Below are positions 8,883 to 18,100 of a stretch of 64,000 nucleotides of DNA, one piece after another. Both the position numbers and the translations under genes were made by a program. The stretch covers positions 1 through 64,000 of the forward strand of contig NZ_JAHBDQ010000019.1 of the NCBI RefSeq assembly GCF_019956555.1, read 5' to 3'. Source of the stretch: Pseudomonas sp. A-RE-19 (GTDB taxonomy: Bacteria > Pseudomonadota > Gammaproteobacteria > Pseudomonadales > Pseudomonadaceae). Positions within the stretch are counted from its first letter, which is position 1, and each line of letters begins with the position of its first letter. The notes beneath the pieces are model-generated. The model saw nothing but the letters and a program-made list of their open reading frames with translations, was not told where the DNA came from and searched no databases.

Positions 8883-10024
8883 AGGGCGCGTGCTCGTACC
8901 GGGCGCAGAGGGACGCCATCCGGCAGGGTTTCAATGGCTTGTGGATGGCGCTTCAAGGCTGCGCCGTCGGCGTCGAACAGGTGCAGGTTGTGGGTGTCCA
9001 GCAGCAGCTCGACCCGATCGCCCACCTGCCAACCGGCGCTGACCTCGCAACGACAGGTCAGTGGCTCGTCCTGACCGGTATCGAGGTGCACATAGGTTTC
9101 GCTGCCCAGGTATTCGACCCCAGTCACGACGACGCCGGCGGTTCCATCCGCCGCCTTGAGCGACACGTGCTCCGGGCGAATCCCCAGGCTCAGCTGCGTG
9201 CCTGCCGCCAGGTTCGAGCTGTCGAAGGGCAGGGAGGTGATACCCAATACGAGGTTATCGACCAGGCTGGTTTCGCCTGGCGCCTGCAGGCGTGCCGGCA
9301 GAAAATTCATTCTCGGCGAACCGAGAAAACCGGCGACAAAGCGGCTGGCCGGACGCTCATAGAGTTCGCGCGGTGAGCCGACCTGTTCTACGCGACCGCC
9401 ATTGAGCACGACGATTTTGTCGGCCAGGGTCATCGCTTCCACCTGATCGTGGGTGACGTAGATCATGGTCGAACCCAGTCGGTCATGCAGCCGGGCGATT
9501 TCGTTGCGCATCTGCACCCGCAAGGAGGCATCCAGGTTGGAGAGCGGTTCATCGAACAACAAAATGTCCGGTTCCCGCGCCATGGCTCTGCCCATGGCCA
9601 CACGCTGACGCTGCCCTCCAGACAGTTCCTTGGGCTTGCGTTGCAGGAGTTTGTCCAATTGCAGGATTTGCGCAGTTTTCAGCACGCGCTCGCGCAGGCT
9701 GGTCTTTTCAGTCTTGGCCAGTTTGAGACCAAAGCTGATGTTGTCGTAGACGCTCATGTGCGGGTACAGCGCATAGGACTGAAACACCATGCCGACGCCG
9801 CGCTCGCGGGGCTCCAGGTCGTTGACCCGCCGCCCGTCGATCAGCAGGTCGCCGCCGCAGATCGAATCCAGCCCGGCGATCAGGCGTAGCAGGGTCGATT
9901 TTCCGCAGCCCGAAGGGCCGACGAACACCACGAATTCACCCGCCGCGATTTCCAGGCTGACGTCGCGAAGAATCCGCGCGCCGCCCAATTGTTTGTTCAC
10001 GTTGTCCAGTTTCAATTTGATCAC
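8879..10024 (-). CDS. Sugar ABC importer ATPase (MalK/UgpC type)
   Basis: This 381-residue ATP-binding subunit energises the sugar importer. It has Walker A GPSGCGKST (36-44), a Q-loop FQSYALYPHM, the signature LSGGQ (134-138), Walker B DILLFDEP (153-160), and the H-loop His192. A C-terminal TOBE/OB region (from about residue 240) is typical of MalK-like CUT1 ATPases. It sits between the permeases and the hydrolase, with 27 bp to the upstream permease gene. CUT1 family members handle di- and oligosaccharides, consistent with sucrose. Confidence 0.93.
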   Translation of the reverse strand: MIKLKLDNVNKQLGGARILRDVSLEIAAGEFVVFVGPSGCGKSTLLRLIAGLDSICGGDLLIDGRRVNDLEPRERGVGMVFQSYALYPHMSVYDNISFGLKLAKTEKTSLRERVLKTAQILQLDKLLQRKPKELSGGQRQRVAMGRAMAREPDILLFDEPLSNLDASLRVQMRNEIARLHDRLGSTMIYVTHDQVEAMTLADKIVVLNGGRVEQVGSPRELYERPASRFVAGFLGSPRMNFLPARLQAPGETSLVDNLVLGITSLPFDSSNLAAGTQLSLGIRPEHVSLKAADGTAGVVVTGVEYLGSETYVHLDTGQDEPLTCRCEVSAGWQVGDRVELLLDTHNLHLFDADGAALKRHPQAIETLPDGVPLRPVRARAL

Positions 10025-10051
10025 GATGCTGTTCCTTGTCTTTGTTGGGCA

Positions 10052-10894
10052 TCAACCCTTTAACGCGCCGGCAGTGAGGCCGGAAACGATTCGGCGCTGG
10101 AAGATCAGCACCAGAATCACCAGTGGGACGGTGACCAGCACCGATGCAGCCATCAACAACCCCCAAGGCAACTCATGGGGGCTGCCGCCGGAAATCAAGG
10201 CGATGGCGACCGGCACCGTGCGTTGGGTGTCGGTGAGGGTGAAGGTCAGGGCAAACAGGAACTCGTTCCACGCGGCGATGAAGGCCAATAAGCCAGTGGT
10301 GACCAGTGCGGGCCAGAGCAGCGGCAACAGCACGCGGGTCAGCGTGACCCAGGGTGAAGCGCCATCCATGATTGCCGCTTCTTCCAGTTCATGGGGCAGT
10401 TGCCCCATGAACGTGGTCAGCACCCAGACGGTGAAGGGCAGGGTGAAAATCGTGTAGCTCAGAATCAACGCCCAGGACGTGTTGTACAGGCCCAGGGCAC
10501 GGATCACTTCGAACAGCCCCGACAGCACCGCGACCTGGGGAAACATCGACACCCCAAGGACCATCATCAAGACCGTGCCACGCCCACGGAATTTCACCCG
10601 GCCCAAGGCATAGGCAGCGGTCAGGCTGAGGAACAGCGCCAGCGTCACTACACACAGCGCAACCACCAGCGAGTTACCAATCGCCCGCAAGAATGAGGCT
10701 TGGTGGAGTACCGCCGCGTAATTGGAGAAGTCGGGGTTTTCGATCCAGTAGCTCACCTCGAACAAGGCGCTGGACGGCTTCAGCGACGTCACGATGGCGT
10801 AGTAGAAGGGGAAGACCGCATACAGCAGCAACACCCCGATCAGGCACCAGAACCCGAGGCGCAACAGCGCTTTTTTCAGCAGGCGCGGGCTCAT
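10052..10894 (-). CDS. Sugar ABC importer permease (MalG type)
   Basis: This is a 280-residue inner-membrane permease with about six hydrophobic segments. The cytoplasmic EAA loop reads EEAAIMDGASPWVTLTRVLLP (about residues 172-192) and docks onto the ATPase. The C-terminus ends in LTAGALKG, as usual for MalG-type subunits. The start overlaps the end of the MalF-type gene by 4 bp. It forms the translocation channel together with the gene at 10891-11853. Confidence 0.92.
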   Translation of the reverse strand: MSPRLLKKALLRLGFWCLIGVLLLYAVFPFYYAIVTSLKPSSALFEVSYWIENPDFSNYAAVLHQASFLRAIGNSLVVALCVVTLALFLSLTAAYALGRVKFRGRGTVLMMVLGVSMFPQVAVLSGLFEVIRALGLYNTSWALILSYTIFTLPFTVWVLTTFMGQLPHELEEAAIMDGASPWVTLTRVLLPLLWPALVTTGLLAFIAAWNEFLFALTFTLTDTQRTVPVAIALISGGSPHELPWGLLMAASVLVTVPLVILVLIFQRRIVSGLTAGALKG

Positions 10895-11853
10895 GAGCGG
10901 ACCTCCAGTTGACGGCGTCCGAGGTAGAGATAAAGCATGGCGATCACCGCAACCACCAGAAACAACAGCGTCGAAGCCGCGCTGCCGTAACCGACGTCCT
11001 GGAACTCCACCAGGTGCTGGCGGGCATACACCGACATGCTCATGGTGCTCGACGAGTTCGAGGTCAGCACATAGATCACGTCGAATACCCGCAGCGAGTC
11101 GAGGATGCGGAAGATCGCCGCCACCAGCAACGCGGGCATCAGCAGGGGAAGCGTGACACGCCAGAACACCCTCAGCGGGTGAATGCCATCGACCCTGGCG
11201 GCTTCATAGCAATCGCTCGGCAACATCTGCAAGGCCGCCAGCATCAGCAGCGTGACAAACGGGACGGTCTTCCAGACGTCGACGAGGATCACCGCCCACA
11301 TCGACAGGTCCGCATCGGCCGTCCAGGCCAGGGGCGCGTCAATCAGGCCGAGGCTCAGCATCATGTGATTGATGATGCCGAACTGGTCGTTAAGCATCCA
11401 TGACCAGATCTTTGCCGAGACAATGGTCGGAATCGCCCAGGGAATCAGAATCATCGCCCGCACCAGAGAACGGCCGGTGAACTTGATGTTGAGCAGCAAC
11501 GCCACCAGCAGTCCCAGTACGACTTCCAGCCCCACTGACACCACGGTGAAATGCAAGGTGTTGCGCACCGCGTTCCACCACTGAGGATCGACCAGGATGC
11601 CCGACCAGGTGGAACCGTTGTGGAACAGATAATTGCTCAGGCCGATGAAGGATCCGCCACCGGTGTCCGACAGACTGGCGTCGGTCAGGCTGAACCAGAA
11701 TGTGCGCAGTAGCGGCCAGGCTGCGACCAGGGCCAGACAGAGCAGCATCGGTGTCAGAAACAGCCAGGCGGCGCGTACCCGGCGGCGTTGTACGGGCGTT
11801 TCCCTCGTGAGCAGAAGCTCGTCAAAGGGGGCATGGGTAGCAGAGACAGACAT
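10891..11853 (-). CDS. Sugar ABC importer permease (MalF type)
   Basis: This 320-residue inner-membrane permease carries a cytoplasmic N-terminus, an RRRVRAAWLFLTPML first membrane segment, and the EAA loop CYEAARVDGIHPLRVFWRVT near residue 215. It is the size of the short MalF-like CUT1 permeases, lacking the large periplasmic loop of E. coli MalF. It starts 21 bp after the stop of the binding-protein gene. Confidence 0.92.
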   Translation of the reverse strand: MSVSATHAPFDELLLTRETPVQRRRVRAAWLFLTPMLLCLALVAAWPLLRTFWFSLTDASLSDTGGGSFIGLSNYLFHNGSTWSGILVDPQWWNAVRNTLHFTVVSVGLEVVLGLLVALLLNIKFTGRSLVRAMILIPWAIPTIVSAKIWSWMLNDQFGIINHMMLSLGLIDAPLAWTADADLSMWAVILVDVWKTVPFVTLLMLAALQMLPSDCYEAARVDGIHPLRVFWRVTLPLLMPALLVAAIFRILDSLRVFDVIYVLTSNSSSTMSMSVYARQHLVEFQDVGYGSAASTLLFLVVAVIAMLYLYLGRRQLEVRS

Positions 11854-11874
11854 GGTGATTTCCTTCCTTGTGGC

Positions 11875-13149
11875 TTACCAGTTCCGGCGTTTGATGCGAG
11901 TGAGTTCGCTTTCCAGTTCGGCCAGCGCCTGATCGACAGGCAACTCGCCCGCCAGCACGCCATGCACCCGATCGAAGAACGCATTGGAGACCCGTGGATA
12001 GCGATCGGCGGTGATTGAGGCGGGGCGCATGACTCCATCGTTGAGAATGCTGTGCAACTGAGCGTAATAAGGCATGGCCGCGAGCAACTCGGGATCTTGA
12101 TACAGCGACTCGATAACCGGGTTATAGGCGCCTATCAGGGCACGGCGTTTTTGCTCTTGGGCACGGGTCAGGTAGCTCACCAGCTCGGCGGCAAGTTTGG
12201 GGTGGGCGCTGTAGCGCGATACCGCCAGGCCCCAGCCACCGAGGGTGGATGCATGGCTGCCGGTCTCGCCGCCGCGGGGCAGGGGAGCGACGCCGACCTT
12301 GTCTTTTACGGCACTGTCCTGGCTTTGCACCAAGGCCCAGACATAAGGCCAGTTACGCATGAACAGCGCATTTCCTGACTGGAAGACGCCACGGCCTTCT
12401 TCCTCGGTGTAGTTGAGTACGCCCCGCGGGGAGATGTCTCCCACCCAGCTTTTCGCCAGGGTCAAAGCCGTTCTTGAGGCCTGAGTGTTGACCACAATGT
12501 CGCCTTGAGGATTGACCAGTCCGCCTTCCGGTTGACTGCTGATCCATTCCAGCGCATTACACGTCAGGCCCTCGTAGGCGCGTCCCTGGAAGATGTAACC
12601 CCACGCATTGGGGTTCCCGGCATTGCGCTCGGCCTGTTGAATATTTCTGGCGGTAGCGGTCATTTCCTCCCAAGTCTGGGGAACCTGCTGGTTGTACTTC
12701 TCGAGCAAGTCCTTGCGGTAATACAGCAGGCCCGAGTCGGTGAACCACGGCATCGTCACCAACCGTCCGTTCACCGTGGCGTTATCCACTTGCGCCTGGA
12801 AGTAGCCTTGGGTCGCGTCGGCGGGAAGCACCTCGCGCAGATCCATCAAGTGTTTGGCCAACATCCCTGGCCACACCATATCGATTTGAATGATGTCGAT
12901 GTCGCTGGACTGCGCACTGAGGATCTGTTGATAGAACGACAACCTCTCGGTCGCCGAGTTAGGGGTGGAAACCACCTCGACGTTGTTGCCGGTCTGTTTC
13001 GACCACGCCTCGACAGCCTCCTTGCAAAGTTGCAACTCCGCGCCTACCGCCCCGCACGAGATCGTCAGGTTGGCTGCGCTCGAGAGGCATGGAAACCCGG
13101 CACAAAGGGTGAGCAGTGCGGCAGGAAGGAGAGATTTCAGCTGTTTCAT
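11875..13149 (-). CDS. Extracellular sugar-binding protein of the ABC importer
   Basis: This 424-residue periplasmic solute-binding protein has the signal peptide MKQLKSLLPAALLTLCAGFP ending near SSAAN. I start it at the ATG at 13149, which has a GAGGGC ribosome site and places the signal peptide at the N-terminus. The open frame runs further upstream to 13323, but that extension crosses the operator and has no coding character. Family-1 features include MVWPGMLAKHLMDL, GLLYYRKDLLEKY and GWGLAVSRYSAHPKLA. First gene of the sucrose operon; the LacI-type operator lies 31 bp upstream. Confidence 0.92.
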   Translation of the reverse strand: MKQLKSLLPAALLTLCAGFPCLSSAANLTISCGAVGAELQLCKEAVEAWSKQTGNNVEVVSTPNSATERLSFYQQILSAQSSDIDIIQIDMVWPGMLAKHLMDLREVLPADATQGYFQAQVDNATVNGRLVTMPWFTDSGLLYYRKDLLEKYNQQVPQTWEEMTATARNIQQAERNAGNPNAWGYIFQGRAYEGLTCNALEWISSQPEGGLVNPQGDIVVNTQASRTALTLAKSWVGDISPRGVLNYTEEEGRGVFQSGNALFMRNWPYVWALVQSQDSAVKDKVGVAPLPRGGETGSHASTLGGWGLAVSRYSAHPKLAAELVSYLTRAQEQKRRALIGAYNPVIESLYQDPELLAAMPYYAQLHSILNDGVMRPASITADRYPRVSNAFFDRVHGVLAGELPVDQALAELESELTRIKRRNW

Positions 13150-13179
13150 AAAGCCCTCTTTATTTTTGTTTTTAGAAAA

Positions 13180-13191
13180 GTTAACGTTAAC
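13180..13191. promoter_or_regulatory. LacI-family operator between the importer operon and the porin gene
   Basis: GTTAACGTTAAC is a perfect 12-bp palindrome centred on CpG, the hallmark of LacI/GalR operators, inside the divergent region of the operon and the porin (13150-13317). It sits 31 bp upstream of the binding-protein ATG and 127 bp upstream of the porin ATG. That position suits repression of the minus operon; control of the porin by the same site is possible but unproven. Confidence 0.7.
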
Positions 13192-13248
13192 ATCGCCAAA
13201 TGTAGCAGCGTATTTGCGATGAGGCATCCTTTTTTTCGTCAATTTTGA

Positions 13249-14895
<1,647 letters not shown>

Positions 14896-14911
14896 TATCT
14901 GCTTCATCCGC

Positions 14912-15115
14912 GTAGGAGCCAGGCTTGCCGTAATGCCAGTCAGTTAAGGAGTTGAACACCGCAGTCCCTGTGGGAGCGAGTCGGCTCGCGATAGCGGCGG
15001 GTCAGCTGACATTGATGCTGAATATACCGCCGTCATCGCGAGCAGGCTCGCTCCCACATTAGTTGCGCACCTTAACTGACTGGCATTGAGGCTTGCCGCA
15101 CCGCTGGCTCCTACG
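14912..15115. repeat. Three nested inverted repeats: REPIN inside two outer palindromes
   Basis: The outermost arms are gtaggagccaggcttgcc and an interrupted gcttgccgcaccgctggctcctac. Inside them, aatgccagtcagttaagg (14932-14949) and ccttaactgactggcatt (15070-15087) are perfect 18-bp complements. At the centre lies a REP pair: tgtgggagcgagtcggctcgcgat (from 14970) against atcgcgagcaggctcgctcccaca (to 15058), which is the common Pseudomonas REPIN motif. The outer right arm touches the stop codon of the metallophosphoesterase gene (15111). It may act as a transcript-end stabiliser between the convergent genes. Confidence 0.85.
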
Positions 15116-17084
15116 GGGCAGTTCTTCCACGCCGAATCACGATGGGCTGCTCGATCAACTGCGGTTCGAGCGCACCCGAGGCTGGCACGAAGCGCGGGCC
15201 AGTGCTTTCAGGCGTTGCTCGCAACCTCCAGGTGCGCTGCACCTTCGCCAGTTTGGCGACTCCCGATGCCACGGACCAGCGCCGGCAGACCTTCTCCAGC
15301 TTGAGCGGGTAAATGGTGAGTTGATCGCCTTTGAAGTGCATACGCAGGAAGCATTTATGGTCGGCGATGCGTTGCGAGGAAAAAACCACCTCGCTATGCA
15401 GCCCCCATAAAGTGTTGCCCATCACCATCCAGGCACCGAACAGCAGGCCTCCCAAACTTCCCCCGAGCACCAATGTCTCCAACAGGAACAACAAAACCTG
15501 GTACAGGTTTTCCACCTCGAACTGCAAGTAGTAGATGTTGACACGGCCCATGAGCCACAGCAGTCCGACCGCCAGTCCCAGGTGAAGCAACCCGTGAACG
15601 GCTCCGATGCCGTAGGCGAGTTTTCGGCTGCGCTTGACCCCGGCGGCTGAGAGCACTGCGCAGCCCAGCACAATGATCACGGCGAACATCACCGACGAAG
15701 GACTGTGTGCCAGGACCAGGAACAGCTGTCGCCAAACCTCGGGGATGTTGGGAATAGACGCTTGGAGGCCAGACAATACCTCCACCAGGCTGCGGTTATC
15801 TCGCGCCGGATGGGGTACTTTGCTGGCGCTTTGCACCATCCAGTCGAACAGCAGGTACAAGATGGCCAGCATGCCGCAGAACGGGAGGTTGTGAGTGGGT
15901 AGTCGCCATGCCCGATTACGCAGCTGCCTGGAGGTCTTTTTGTCCGGGTAGACCGCCGCCAGCTCGTAGTGCTGCCGGATTCCGCCGACGTTGATCGGCT
16001 TGGGTGGATCCGGAAGCTGATGCGTGCCATGCAGGAAGGCGCCACCGCCTCCGCAGGTGATGCGCTGCGGCGCCGGGGTGCCGGCTTTTGGCTGGTAGCG
16101 CGCGTAGTGGTGCGAATCTCCGGCCAAGACCACCGCCAAATGGTCACCCAAGAGCTGCTCGATCTCGCGCAGGCTGCGGAAGCGGGTCGTCTGGGTTTCG
16201 ATCGAGGGCAAAGCCTTGCTCTCCTCGCGAGCCAGCCGTTCGGCCTCGTCCACCCAACTCGGCTCGGGCGTGCAGAGGATCACCCGGTCGCCTGGCTGCA
16301 GTTTGGTGAGCATCTGTTCGAAGTATTGTTTCTGCTGGCGGTCGATCATGGACTCCAATTGCAGGTCCAGACCCCAGACCCACCAGCCATTGGGCAGCTG
16401 CAGCACGTAGTAACTGGTGCGCTGGCGGGTTTCCCAGCCGCCAATGGGCTTGTGCTCGCAAAACAGTTGGGAGAAACCGCGCAGGCCGTCATACCAATCG
16501 TGGTTGCCAGGCGTCGCCACCATCCACGGCGCACCCGGCTGCGACACGGGCTGATCCTGCTCCTTGGGGCGCACCTTGGGTACCGGCGCGGGAAAGGCGG
16601 CGCGGAAGGGGTCCTGAAAGCGGGTGCGGTAGCCGGATTGGGCCGGTGTGGGATAGACCTGATCGCCGCCGAGCAGCAGCACGTCGCCGCGCGGCAGCGT
16701 GAGCTCCGGCAACTGGACATCACGGCTGACACACAGTGCCATGGAATAGGTGGAGTCCCAGCCATCGCCGGTATCGGCCAGATAGTCGATCCACACGTCA
16801 CCGTCGGCAGCCACCTGGATGGGCGGGTTAGAGCCCGGAGGGTTAAGCATGGCCAGCACGTCGCGTGGGTCCGCGAAGGCACCCATTGTGGAGGCCACGG
16901 CCGTTTGTATACCCGTGCGCATCAGCTGCAACGGGCCTAGCCAGTTGACCATCGGCTCCTGGGTGTAAAGCTCGATGCGACTATTGGGCGCGGGGGAGTG
17001 TGTGGCACGGGTCATAGCGAGGGGCGAAGAGTGCGGCGTAAGCGCATCTCCTGCGCGAAACTCAATCGAATGCTCCTTCATCAT
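15111..17084 (-). CDS. Membrane-anchored calcineurin-like metallophosphoesterase
   Basis: This 657-residue protein carries the metal-binding blocks of the calcineurin-like phosphoesterase fold: ADTGDGWDS (about 106), LLGGDQVYP (about 137), GNHDWYDG (about 193), and AGDSHHYAR (about 318). A CGGGGAFLHGTH block follows. The C-terminal third (from about 395) holds several hydrophobic segments (NLPFCGMLAILYLLFDWM, SVMFAVIIVLGCAVLSAAG, VLLFLLETLVLGGSLGGLLFG), so it is tied to the inner membrane. There is no N-terminal signal peptide. Substrate is unknown. A GGAGG ribosome site precedes two adjacent ATGs; the start may be one codon later. It is monocistronic by position. Confidence 0.8.
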   Translation of the reverse strand: MMKEHSIEFRAGDALTPHSSPLAMTRATHSPAPNSRIELYTQEPMVNWLGPLQLMRTGIQTAVASTMGAFADPRDVLAMLNPPGSNPPIQVAADGDVWIDYLADTGDGWDSTYSMALCVSRDVQLPELTLPRGDVLLLGGDQVYPTPAQSGYRTRFQDPFRAAFPAPVPKVRPKEQDQPVSQPGAPWMVATPGNHDWYDGLRGFSQLFCEHKPIGGWETRQRTSYYVLQLPNGWWVWGLDLQLESMIDRQQKQYFEQMLTKLQPGDRVILCTPEPSWVDEAERLAREESKALPSIETQTTRFRSLREIEQLLGDHLAVVLAGDSHHYARYQPKAGTPAPQRITCGGGGAFLHGTHQLPDPPKPINVGGIRQHYELAAVYPDKKTSRQLRNRAWRLPTHNLPFCGMLAILYLLFDWMVQSASKVPHPARDNRSLVEVLSGLQASIPNIPEVWRQLFLVLAHSPSSVMFAVIIVLGCAVLSAAGVKRSRKLAYGIGAVHGLLHLGLAVGLLWLMGRVNIYYLQFEVENLYQVLLFLLETLVLGGSLGGLLFGAWMVMGNTLWGLHSEVVFSSQRIADHKCFLRMHFKGDQLTIYPLKLEKVCRRWSVASGVAKLAKVQRTWRLRATPESTGPRFVPASGALEPQLIEQPIVIRRGRTAP

Positions 17085-17179
17085 CCAGCCTCCATTGCTG
17101 TAACGAGTTCAGGTACCTCGGAAAGGTGAATGTTTTGCCGGCAGATTCAGGATAGGTCAGTTATGCGACGGCCGCCGCT

Positions 17180-17998
17180 TCATAGCCTGAAGGAGAGGCT
17201 GTCGTGAACAGTTCCCGAAAACATTGTCTCTACCGGACCGATGAGAAAGACAGGCCCCACACCATCCCATTGAACCGTTACGGTTCCGCCATCACATTCG
17301 ACCTCAACGCAATGGTCCAGCAAGCCACGACGAATGCCGTTAACAGCGGCGCCGCAAGAGCAGGAGCCGGAACCGAGCGCAATGCCAGCGCCGCGCTCCC
17401 AAATGCGCAACCGAATGTGATTGCGGTTAATGATCTGGACGAAATGCACGTTCGTCCTGAGGGGGAAGAGCGGGTTGGTTTCGATGCTCGGTCCGATGGT
17501 CGCTATATCAACGGCGGTCAGGTCATCCACAAAATAGGTGCAGTGCGGATTGCCCATGCTGGTCGCCGCTGGGCCACCCGCCAGTGGCAAAACAGCCGTA
17601 TCCAGTTCCAGAGCCAGGGGAATATCCGACCAGCCGAAAAGCGGCGCCCCCATGTTGACTGAAATGGTGCCGGTTGCGGTTCGTTCGCAAGCGAGCAGAC
17701 CACGGTTGGTTCGCAGCGTTATCGACGTAGTATTTGCTTCGCGCATCAGCAGATCCGCGGCGCCCCGTGTTGCGCTGCCACAAGCATCCAGCGTGGAACC
17801 ATCGGCATTCCAAAACATCAAGCGCGCAACCGCATCATCGCAATCGAGCATCACCGCGATTTGATTGAATCCGACACCTCGGTGCCGATCACCCATTCGC
17901 CGAGCCAGGGTGCTTGTCATTGGATTGGCCGCGTTTCGCGAGTCCACAATGACGAAATCATCGCCATTGGCGTGCATTTTATGAAAACTCAGTGGCAT
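17180..17998 (-). CDS. Diaminopimelate epimerase-like protein with altered second active site
   Basis: This 272-residue DapF-fold protein would be expected to interconvert LL- and meso-diaminopimelate. I start it at 17998 because AGGA lies 7 nt upstream; the ATG at 18022 lacks a ribosome site. The first catalytic block is NADGSTLDACGSATR with Cys73. The second block, normally ACGSGAC, reads LGSGSCSC: aligned without gaps, Ser210 takes the catalytic cysteine position, with Cys213 and Cys215 nearby. The sequence style (GVGFNQ, GSATR, ERGAG) recalls alphaproteobacterial DapF. It is not beside lysA or other lysine genes. It may be a second, specialised epimerase or isomerase, or an inactive paralogue. 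Confidence 0.75.
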   Translation of the reverse strand: MPLSFHKMHANGDDFVIVDSRNAANPMTSTLARRMGDRHRGVGFNQIAVMLDCDDAVARLMFWNADGSTLDACGSATRGAADLLMREANTTSITLRTNRGLLACERTATGTISVNMGAPLFGWSDIPLALELDTAVLPLAGGPAATSMGNPHCTYFVDDLTAVDIATIGPSIETNPLFPLRTNVHFVQIINRNHIRLRIWERGAGIALGSGSCSCGAAVNGIRRGLLDHCVEVECDGGTVTVQWDGVGPVFLIGPVETMFSGTVHDSLSFRL

Positions 17999-18100
17999 CA
18001 ATAGATCCTGGCGACGAGACATAGAGTGAATTGACGTTTAAAGACGATTCAGCCCCATAAAGAAATAGACCCGCCAGAATAGCGGGTCCGAAAGGGGAGA

